NCBI GenBank assembly: GCA_964387935.1
Contig: CAYLZN010000215.1
Coordinates: forward strand, 1-10,287
Length of the DNA: 10,287 nt
Source: CAYLZN01 sp964387935
Lineage (GTDB): Bacteria; Acidobacteriota; Vicinamibacteria; Vicinamibacterales; JAFNAJ01
Direction of reading: 5' to 3'
Notes under the pieces: model-generated
Seen by the model: only the letters and a program-made list of their open reading frames with translations
Told to the model about the DNA's origin: nothing
Database searches by the model: none
Part shown: piece after piece, positions 1-5,041 of the stretch
Layout: every line of letters starts with the position of its first letter
Numbering within the stretch: the first letter of the stretch is position 1
Made by a program: the position numbers and the translations under genes

Positions 1-16
1 ATCATCGGGGGCAGGA

Positions 17-841
17 ATGCGCGCACTCCGACCGGGTCCGCCAGACGACCCGCGTTTCCAGCAGGCCGTTGCGCTGCTCGACGCGGGCGATGCGGACGGG
101 CTCCGCCAACTGCTCGTCGATGCGCCGGGCCTCGCGACGCAGCGCGTCCGGTTCGAGGGGCCCGACTACTTCCGGTCGCCATCCCTCCTGGAGTTCGTGG
201 CAGGGAACCCCGTGCGCCACGAGCGTCTCCCCCCCAACGTGGTCGAGATCGCGCGGGTCATCCTGGACGCCGGTGCGCGAGTCGATCGCGGGGCGATCGA
301 CTCCACGCTGGCCCTGGTGGCCTCGGGACGGGTGACGCGCGAATGCGGCGTGCAGCTCGCGCTGGTGGACCTGCTCTGTGACCACGGGGCGAACCCTGAG
401 GATGCGATGGACGCGGCCCTGGTGCACGGCGAGTTCGACGCGGTCGAGGCGCTGATCGCGAGAGGGGCCCGCGTGGACCTGCGCGTGGCCGCGGCGACCG
501 GTCGTGTCGAGGACGCCCGACGAACTGCGGGGACTGCCTCAGCGGAGGATCGGCACTTCGCATTCGCGCTCGCGACGCAGTTCGCGCACGTCGCGATCGC
601 GAGGCTGCTGCTCGACCTGGGTGAGGACCCCAATCGCTTCAATCCACCGGGCGCGCACGCGCATTCCACGCCCATGCATCAGGCAGCCCTGGCGGGCCAG
701 TGGGACACCGTCCGCCTGCTGGCGGAGCGTGGAGCCAGGCTGGACGTCAAGGACACCTTGTGGGGCGGGACTCCCGCAGACTGGGCCGACCACGGGGGTC
801 ACGCGGACCTCGCGGCCTTCCTGCGGGCGGGTCAGCGCTGA
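17..841 (+). CDS. Ankyrin-repeat protein, possibly 5'-incomplete
   Basis: The 274-residue product has no signal peptide or membrane segment, so it is probably a cytoplasmic protein-binding scaffold. The clearest ankyrin repeats are at the C-terminus, about residues 217-270, with the hallmark stretches STPMHQAALAGQWDTVRLL and GGTPADWADHGGHADLAAFL. Weaker repeats recur at about 75-90 (VVEIARVILDAGARVD), 114-127 (LALVDLLCDHGANP) and 139-154 (EFDAVEALIARGARVD). Binding partners cannot be read from sequence. The ATG at 17 is preceded by a purine-rich GGGGGCAGGA, but AGGA sits too close to the start to be a good ribosome binding site. The frame is also open back to the window edge, so the true start may lie upstream. 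The stop overlaps the end of greB on the other strand by 10 bp. Confidence 0.85.
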   Translation: MRALRPGPPDDPRFQQAVALLDAGDADGLRQLLVDAPGLATQRVRFEGPDYFRSPSLLEFVAGNPVRHERLPPNVVEIARVILDAGARVDRGAIDSTLALVASGRVTRECGVQLALVDLLCDHGANPEDAMDAALVHGEFDAVEALIARGARVDLRVAAATGRVEDARRTAGTASAEDRHFAFALATQFAHVAIARLLLDLGEDPNRFNPPGAHAHSTPMHQAALAGQWDTVRLLAERGARLDVKDTLWGGTPADWADHGGHADLAAFLRAGQR

Positions 842-1326
842 GCGTCGTAGCGCACTTCGAGGATTTCGAGTTCTTCCGTACCGCCGGGCGTGCGCAGCGT
901 GACGAGGTCACCGGCGCGTGCCTTCAGGAGCGCCGTGGCCAACGGCGAGCGCCAGGAGATGCGATCGCCGCCGCTGTCGAGCTCGTCGGTGCCGACGATC
1001 GTCACCTCGCGCTGGTCGCGGTTCGCGCGCAGGTACGTCACCGTCGCGCCGAAGAACACGCGGTCGGGCGTCCTGCCTGCGTTGTCGACCACCACCGCGC
1101 TGTCGAGGCTCTTCGCCAGACGCCGGATCCGGCGGTCGATCTCGCGCAGCCTGCGCTTGCCGTAGATGTAGTCGCCGTTCTCCGAGCGGTCGCCGTTGCC
1201 GGCCGCCCACGCCACCGTGGCGACCATCTCCGGCCGTTCCACTTTCCAGAGGCGCTCCAGTTCTTCGTTCAGTCGGCGGAAGCCGGCGGGCGTGATGTAG
1301 TTCTTGATGCCGTCGGTCATCGCCAT
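832..1326 (-). CDS. greB: Transcription elongation factor GreB
   Basis: GreB inserts its coiled-coil into the RNA polymerase secondary channel and stimulates cleavage of the 3' end of backtracked RNA. The product is 164 aa from this start, close to E. coli GreB (158 aa). It aligns along its length with GreB rather than GreA: YITPAGFRRLNEELERLW, then VERPEMVATVAWAAGNGDRSENGDY, then GKRRLREIDRRIRRL. The loop-tip acidic residues Asp and Glu of DRSEN are present. The C-terminal FKBP-like domain (VFFGATVTYL to TPGGTEELEILEV) is complete. Two ATGs, at 1326 and 1320, are possible. GGAG lies 4 nt before the first and 10 nt before the second. The frame is open to 1458, but that extension does not resemble GreB. 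The gene stands alone, converging on the ankyrin gene and diverging from the amidohydrolase. Confidence 0.93.
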   Translation of the reverse strand: MAMTDGIKNYITPAGFRRLNEELERLWKVERPEMVATVAWAAGNGDRSENGDYIYGKRRLREIDRRIRRLAKSLDSAVVVDNAGRTPDRVFFGATVTYLRANRDQREVTIVGTDELDSGGDRISWRSPLATALLKARAGDLVTLRTPGGTEELEILEVRYDAQR

Positions 1327-1415
1327 GCGGCTCCGAAAAGCATACGCGAGGTCTGGGTCATAATGGCGAGCGCAGGGAGCCCGGCCACGCACGCCGGCGC
1401 AGGAGACACTCCGAC

Positions 1416-1886
1416 GTGATCCGTTCGGGACGAACGCTGCTGCTTGCGGCGGCGACACTTGCCGCGTGCGGCGGGCTCCGGCAGCCGCCCCAAGCGGCCG
1501 AGCCCGCCACGGTCGTCATTCGTGGCGTGACGGCGATCGATGTCGTCTCCGGGACGCTGCGCCCGCAGACGGCCGTGACGATCGTGGGCACACGCATCGC
1601 CAGCGTCGGGCCAGCGGGCACGACGGAGGTCCCGCGGGGCGCCCGTGTGATCGAGGGCAAAGGCCGGTACCTCATTCCCGGTCTCTGGGACATGCACAGT
1701 CATTCGCTGTGGAGCCCGGAGGTCATGCGGACGTTCCTGTATGTCGCGCAGGGCGTCACGGGCATCCGCGACATGGGCGGGCACCTGCCCGTGCTGGTGG
1801 CCTACCGGGTGCTCCGCGGCCGCGTGCTCGATCGACGCGAGCTCGATCGCCTGCTCGAGACCGCGGCCACCGAGGCGAACAGGTGA
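1416..1886 (+). CDS. Amidohydrolase-family lipoprotein lacking its catalytic middle (internal deletion)
   Basis: GTG start with AGGAGA at 1401-1406, nine bases upstream. The 156-aa product has a signal peptide with lipobox LAAC (Cys18), then the N-terminal beta-sandwich of imidazolonepropionase-like amidohydrolases (about 32-90, VVIRGVTAIDVVSGTLRP and VIEGKGRYLIPGLWDMHSH). The first metal ligands His94 and His96 are present, followed by GVTGIRDMGGHLPVLVAYR. At about residue 131 the text jumps to VLRGRVLDRRELDRLLETA, which looks like the extreme C-terminal strand and helix of the same family. About 250-300 residues carrying the remaining metal ligands and the catalytic Asp are missing, so it should be inactive. 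The TGA overlaps the next gene's GTG. A -10-like CATAAT lies at 1359-1364, without a recognisable -35. The family match is firm; the internal-deletion reading is an inference from the C-terminal resemblance. Confidence 0.8.
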   Translation: MIRSGRTLLLAAATLAACGGLRQPPQAAEPATVVIRGVTAIDVVSGTLRPQTAVTIVGTRIASVGPAGTTEVPRGARVIEGKGRYLIPGLWDMHSHSLWSPEVMRTFLYVAQGVTGIRDMGGHLPVLVAYRVLRGRVLDRRELDRLLETAATEANR

Positions 1887-2524
1887 CACCGATCACGAGG
1901 CCCCCCAGGACCGGAGAAGACGTGGCCAACTGGCTCACCCACGCGGTGGGTGCGGTCCTCGCTGGTGCCGCCGCCGCGGCGCTCGTCGTGATGGCGTCCC
2001 TGCGTGGCGACGCGGCGCGCGTCGTCGGCGTGTCCATCTTCGGGGTGACGCTCGTGTGGCTCTACCTCGCGTCCACCGTGTACCACCTCGCCCGCGACGC
2101 GCGGCGGAAGGCCTGGTTGCGCAAGGTGGACCACGCCTCGATCTACCTGCTCATCGCCGGAACCTACAGTCCCTTCGTGCTGGGACCGCTCCGCGGCGGC
2201 TGGGGATGGGCGCTGTTCGGCGTCACCTGGGGACTGGCGATCGCCGGCATCGTCTTCAAGGTGTTCTGGACGGGGCGGTTTCCGCGGCTGTCCACGGCCG
2301 TCTACATCGCCATGGGATGGGTGGCCCTCGTCGCGATCGTGCCGATCGCGCAGCGGTTGTCGCCGGCGACGATCGCGTGGCTCGTGGCGGGCGGCCTCGC
2401 GTACACGGGCGGGGTCGCGTTCTACGCGGCGCATCGCCTGCCGTATGCGCACGCCGTCTGGCACCTGTTCGTGCTGCTGGGCAGCGCGTGTCACACGGTC
2501 GCGATCGCCCAGATTCTGACCTGA
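1883..2524 (+). CDS. Hemolysin III / PAQR-family membrane protein
   Basis: 213 residues from a GTG that overlaps the preceding stop as GTGA, which suggests translational coupling. Seven hydrophobic segments fill the protein. PAQR/HlyIII signature residues are in place: NWLTHAVG (His20), STVYH (Ser64, His68), VDHASIYLLIAGTYSPF (Asp83, His84) and the C-terminal PYAHAVWHLFVLLGSACH (His190, His194, His204). In the PAQR superfamily these Ser, Asp and His residues bind a zinc ion at the membrane face. The length equals Bacillus HlyIII (about 219 aa). Despite the name, hemolysis is not established for most members, and the family is thought to act on lipids. The upstream open frame continues back to 1466 but overlaps the amidohydrolase and does not look like HlyIII, so the GTG at 1883 is preferred. 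Confidence 0.92.
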   Translation: MTPITRPPRTGEDVANWLTHAVGAVLAGAAAAALVVMASLRGDAARVVGVSIFGVTLVWLYLASTVYHLARDARRKAWLRKVDHASIYLLIAGTYSPFVLGPLRGGWGWALFGVTWGLAIAGIVFKVFWTGRFPRLSTAVYIAMGWVALVAIVPIAQRLSPATIAWLVAGGLAYTGGVAFYAAHRLPYAHAVWHLFVLLGSACHTVAIAQILT

Positions 2525-2556
2525 GCGTCCCGCCAGCCGCCGGCGGGGCGGGACGC
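2525..2556 (+). terminator. Hairpin terminator after the hemolysin III gene
   Basis: Perfect 10-bp arms GCGTCCCGCC (2525-2534) and GGCGGGACGC (2547-2556) begin directly after the TGA. The intervening CCGCCGGCGG is itself palindromic and extends the structure. Only three Ts follow (2560-2562), so termination is likely but not textbook. Confidence 0.65.
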
Positions 2557-2581
2557 GGGTTTCAGGGATCGTCCGTTCACG

Positions 2582-2590
2582 TGCTACACT
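2582..2590 (+). promoter_or_regulatory. Candidate extended -10 promoter of the RRM gene
   Basis: TGC followed by TACACT matches an extended -10 element (4 of 6 in the hexamer plus the TG). A weak -35-like TTCAGG sits at 2561-2566, 18 bp upstream. It lies just past the terminator of the previous gene, where a new promoter is expected. Transcription would start near 2597. Confidence 0.4.
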
Positions 2591-2596
2591 GTCGTG

Positions 2597-2800
2597 TCAC
2601 TTGGAAGCCCGCCCTTCGCAGTTCACGCGTCAAGAGCCGGATCGCGTCGATCCCACCTTGCTCCTTCCGCGCCGTTCTCGCTGAGTTTCGAGCTGCCAGC
2701 TTGCCGCCGGCCCGCCGAGGGTCGTCTGCGGCGCGTGATGACGTCCGGCATGACGCCGGCCGTTCAGCGTTTCGCAATGCGAGACGAGGAGCAGAGAGCT
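2597..2800 (+). promoter_or_regulatory. Long putative 5' leader of the RRM gene
   Basis: About 200 nt separate the candidate promoter from the RRM start. The stretch has no convincing gene: an in-frame extension back to 2594 reads as unrelated Arg/Pro/Ser-rich sequence. It holds a small hairpin, CCGGC (2745-2749) with GCCGG (2755-2759), and ends with a Shine-Dalgarno GAGGAG at 2786-2791, nine bases before the ATG. Long leaders are known to control cold-induced RRM genes in cyanobacteria. The same role here is an analogy. Confidence 0.3.
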
Positions 2801-3112
2801 ATGGGTAGAAAACTGTACGTTGGCAACCTCCCCTACGACACGGGCGAGCAGGATCTGCAGGCGCTGTTTGCGGGCGCAGGCACCGTGGAGTCGGTGAGCG
2901 TCATGCGCGACATGGCCACCGGCCGCGCCCGCGGGTTCGCGTTCGTCGAGATGAGCACCGACGCGGACGCGCAGAACGCGATTGCCACGCTCAACGACCG
3001 GCCGCTCGGCGGCCGGAACCTCACCGTCAACGAGGCCCGTCCGCGCCCTGAGCGGTCCGGCGGCTTCGGCGGCGGTGGCAACGGCGGGCGCCGGCGCGAG
3101 CCGCGCTGGTAG
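2801..3112 (+). CDS. Small RRM-domain RNA-binding protein
   Basis: 103 residues: one RNA recognition motif plus a short Gly/Arg tail. RNP2 is KLYVGNL (4-10) and RNP1 is RGFAFVEM (44-51), with the aromatic residues that stack on RNA bases (Tyr6, Phe47, Phe49) present. The tail from about residue 87 is glycine- and arginine-rich and ends REPRW, as in bacterial cold-inducible Rbp proteins. It probably binds single-stranded RNA in the cytoplasm and may act as an RNA chaperone, but no specific target is known. ATG 2801 is chosen because it has GAGGAG nine bases upstream and lies three residues before the RRM, as in the family. It is monocistronic, flanked by hairpin terminators on both sides. Confidence 0.93.
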   Translation: MGRKLYVGNLPYDTGEQDLQALFAGAGTVESVSVMRDMATGRARGFAFVEMSTDADAQNAIATLNDRPLGGRNLTVNEARPRPERSGGFGGGGNGGRRREPRW

Positions 3113-3134
3113 CCGTCGCGATCGGCACACGGGG

Positions 3135-3170
3135 CACGGGCGGGGTGACGCCAATGTCGCCCCGCCCGTG
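3135..3170 (+). terminator. Strong hairpin between the RRM and DUF4256 genes
   Basis: A 15-bp stem (3135-3149 with 3156-3170, one G-U wobble) closes the six-base loop GCCAAT. An alternative 9-bp pairing is GCACACGGG (3125-3133) with CCCGTGTGC (3165-3173). There is no T-tract downstream, so it is either a U-independent terminator or a 3'-end stabiliser. It begins 22 bp after the RRM stop. Confidence 0.55.
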
Positions 3171-3187
3171 TGCTGTACGCGTGAGGG

Positions 3188-3193
3188 TAATAT
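3188..3193 (+). promoter_or_regulatory. -10-like hexamer immediately upstream of the DUF4256 start
   Basis: TAATAT (4 of 6) ends seven bases before ATG 3201, so transcription would start at or next to the ATG. The only SD-like run, GAGG at 3196-3199, is one base from the ATG and so cannot work as a normal SD. No -35 is recognisable. Confidence 0.25.
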
Positions 3194-3200
3194 TCGAGGC

Positions 3201-3746
3201 ATGACCCCCAAGCAGCGCCAGGTTCTCCTCGCAACGTTGAAGACCCGATTCGACAACAACCCCGGCCGGCACCCCGGCATCTCGTGGACCCAGGTCCAGG
3301 CGCGGCTCGAGGCGTCACCGGAGAAGTGGCGCTCCCTGGCCGAGATGGACAGAACCGGCGGAGAGCCGGACGTGATCGCCTGCGACGCACAGTCGGGCGC
3401 GATCACATTCGTGGACTGCTCCGCCGAAAGCCCCGCCGGTCGTCGGAGCCTGTGCTACGACCGGGAAGGACTGGCATCGCGAAAGGATCACCAGCCCGAG
3501 GGGTCGGCCGTCGAGATGGCCTCGGTCATGGGCATCGAGATGCTCACGGAGGACCAGTACCGCGCCCTGCAGAAGTTGGGGTGCTTCGACGCCAAGACGT
3601 CGAGTTGGGTCAAGACACCCCCAGCCATCAGGAAGCTCGGCGGCGCGCTCTTCTGCGATCGCCGGTACGACCACGTGTTCGTGTATCACAACGGCGCCCA
3701 GTCGTACTACGCCGCAAGGGGCTTTCGCGGCGCGCTGGAAGTCTGA
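3201..3746 (+). CDS. DUF4256 family protein
   Basis: 181 residues, the usual length for DUF4256 (PF14066). Family-typical blocks are present in order: WRSLAEMDRTGGEPDVI (43-59), FVDCSAESPAGRRSLCYD (70-87), SAVEMASVMGIEMLTEDQYR (102-121), FDAKTSSWVKTPPAIRKLGG (129-148) and DRRYDHVFVYHNGAQSYYAA (153-172). It has no signal peptide or membrane segment, so it is probably cytoplasmic. The function of the family is unknown. The conserved Cys, Asp, Glu and Arg residues suggest a fold with an active site, but that is speculation. It stands alone: a hairpin lies upstream and a heptamer repeat begins three bases after its stop. Confidence 0.92.
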   Translation: MTPKQRQVLLATLKTRFDNNPGRHPGISWTQVQARLEASPEKWRSLAEMDRTGGEPDVIACDAQSGAITFVDCSAESPAGRRSLCYDREGLASRKDHQPEGSAVEMASVMGIEMLTEDQYRALQKLGCFDAKTSSWVKTPPAIRKLGGALFCDRRYDHVFVYHNGAQSYYAARGFRGALEV

Positions 3747-3748
3747 TT

Positions 3749-3784
3749 CGGTGCCGGGTGCCCGGGTGCCTGGTGCCCGGTGCT
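3749..3784 (+). repeat. Heptamer tandem repeat A, unit about GGTGCC plus one base
   Basis: Five consecutive units CGGTGCC, GGGTGCC, CGGGTGCC (one base longer), TGGTGCC and CGGTGCT start three bases after the DUF4256 stop. The rest of the gap to 3828 shows nothing else. The same period of 7 recurs at 5562, 8306 and 10083. Confidence 0.8.
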
Positions 3785-3828
3785 GACGGGCCGTCGCGCA
3801 GGCTCCGGACGCCCACGTTCACGAGCCT

Positions 3829-4440
3829 CTACGCCAGGAGCTCGGGCAGTTCCCGCAGGAACTCGAGCACCGGCAGCACGGTGACAGGGCCATCCTGCTG
3901 AGCGTGCTCCCCGTCGTACACCGCCACGGCGCGGCGAATGACGCGGCGCGCGTGCAGGTCGCGCAGGGCGTCGCCATCCTGACGACGCCAGCGTCGCGTC
4001 GCCTTCACCTCGATGCCGACCGCGCGTCGTGGCGCGGTCCAGACGAAGTCCACCTCGACGCCCGCGGGCGTCCGGTAGTAGCTCAGCTCCCCTCCAACCC
4101 CCGAGTGGGCGAGATGGGCGCGAATCTCGTGGAACATCCAGGTCTCGAGCGCCGGCCCTCGCTCGCTGTCGTGCAGGGGCGCCCGCAGTCGGCCCGCCGC
4201 GGCTCTGGCGACGCCGCAGTCGAACAGGAAGAACTTCGGATGCGTGCGCTCCCGCACCTTCACCCGCGGCTGGCAGGCGGGGAGCCAGTGGCCGACGAGC
4301 GTGTCCACGAGCACGTCGAAGTAGCGCTGGACGGTCGGGCGCGCCACGGAGCATTCGCGCGCGACATCGGCCACGTTGACCACCTGCCCGTTGAGCAGCG
4401 CCGCCACACCGAGGAAGCAGCGTACCAGCCCACCCACCAC
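3829..4440 (-). pseudogene. 5'-truncated remnant of an AAA_14/DUF4143 ATPase
   Basis: The 203-residue open frame (best start a GTG at 4440) corresponds to the C-terminal half of COG1373-type proteins, normally about 380-430 aa. It holds the winged-helix segment VVNVADVARECSVARPTVQRYFDVL (20-44), the family stretch KVRERTHPKFFLFDCGVARA (61-80), and the DUF4143 nuclease-like fold (PD-(D/E)XK clan) with LETWMFHEIRAHL, VEVDF (Asp131) and VGIEVKA (Glu144, Lys146). The N-terminal AAA+ domain with Walker A and B is absent. An in-frame TAG lies at 4447-4449, and nothing upstream in any frame resembles it. No SD precedes the GTG. The fold may still be intact, but without the ATPase half it is most likely a decaying fragment. 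Families of this kind are common, mobile and often lost. Confidence 0.75.
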
Positions 4441-4537
4441 CGTGTCCTAAGGGGATCTGACGCGTTCCAAAACGTGGTGCTCCCGTTCCACCCGAGCAAT
4501 AAAGGGAAGCCGATGAGAGCACTCGTCAGGATGCCAA

Positions 4538-4942
4538 GTGTCGTATTTTGTGCCGAGTGTGGGCTGGGCAGCGCCCATCGTTGGCGCCGTCGTCCTTGGC
4601 GTGGCGGCGCCTGCCAGCGCCTCGGTCATCTACGTCTACACGGGGCACCCCTTCACCCAGGCCGGCCGACAGGGACCGACTCAACCACCCGATCCTCACA
4701 CGACTTCGGATCGAGTGGCTGCCGTGGTGGAGCTGGTATCGGTCCTTGGGCCGAACCTCGCCGACCAAGGGGTGACCCGGGTGTGGGTCAGCTTGTTAGA
4801 CGGGGTCAGCACCCTGACGGGTGCGAACGCAACGGGCTCGTCGTTTCGTTTACCACGGACAGCGGTGCCGGAACCCACGTCGCTGGCCCCGCTGGGACTC
4901 GGTCTGGCCGGACTCGCCGCGAGGCGGCGTCGGCTACACTGA
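4538..4942 (+). CDS. Short, probably degraded PEP-CTERM secreted protein
   Basis: The 134-residue product has a hydrophobic signal-like segment (about 8-29, ending APASASV), a short body (YVYTGHPF, TTSDRV, GPNLADQGVT, DGVSTLTGANATGSSF), and a textbook PEP-CTERM tail: VPEP (110-113), hydrophobic helix (115-127), then RRRR. That tail is recognised by an exosortase/archaeosortase-type enzyme that cleaves and anchors exported proteins in EPS-producing bacteria. The GTG at 4538 has no SD. ATG 4513 (MRALVRMPSVVF), with GGGAAG four bases before it, looks like the original start, one frameshift away. The body ends abruptly at the tail, whereas related proteins are longer. Another frame at about 4850 reads FTTDSGAG, a plausible original continuation. 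Damage by frameshifts and a deletion is inferred. Confidence 0.65.
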   Translation: MSYFVPSVGWAAPIVGAVVLGVAAPASASVIYVYTGHPFTQAGRQGPTQPPDPHTTSDRVAAVVELVSVLGPNLADQGVTRVWVSLLDGVSTLTGANATGSSFRLPRTAVPEPTSLAPLGLGLAGLAARRRRLH

Positions 4943-5011
4943 CCTCATCACCGCGTCACGCGCGATTGCCTGAGACGGCCACGGCCAGAGGGCTATTCAC
5001 GCTTGAGGAAC

Positions 5012-5020
5012 TGCTAGAAT
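5012..5020 (+). promoter_or_regulatory. Extended -10 promoter of the kinase gene
   Basis: TGC followed by TAGAAT (5 of 6) is a good extended -10. Transcription would start near 5027, about 15 nt before ATG 5042. No convincing -35 is seen, as is usual for extended -10 promoters. The gap from 4943 holds nothing else I can identify. Confidence 0.5.
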
Positions 5021-5041
5021 CGCGCCAGTCCGTCGAGTCCT

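Noticed and set aside
908..935. CCTTCAGG with flanking GGCGC...GCGCC in greB, similar in centre to the kinase palindromes
   Set aside because: It encodes the conserved GreB segment ATALLKARAGDL, so it is ordinary coding sequence and not an insertion.
1339..1344. TATGCT as a -10 for greB on the minus strand
   Set aside because: 4 of 6 match, no -35 and no TG extension; not distinguishable from chance.
1327..1458. Longer greB product starting at 1458
   Set aside because: The extra 44 residues do not resemble GreB and would overlap the SD and start of the divergent amidohydrolase gene.
4475..4490. Sigma-54-like site TGGTGC-N5-TTCCA ahead of the PEP-CTERM gene, a gene class known to use sigma-54 promoters
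   Set aside because: The -12 element has CC instead of the near-invariant GC, so the match is too weak to call.
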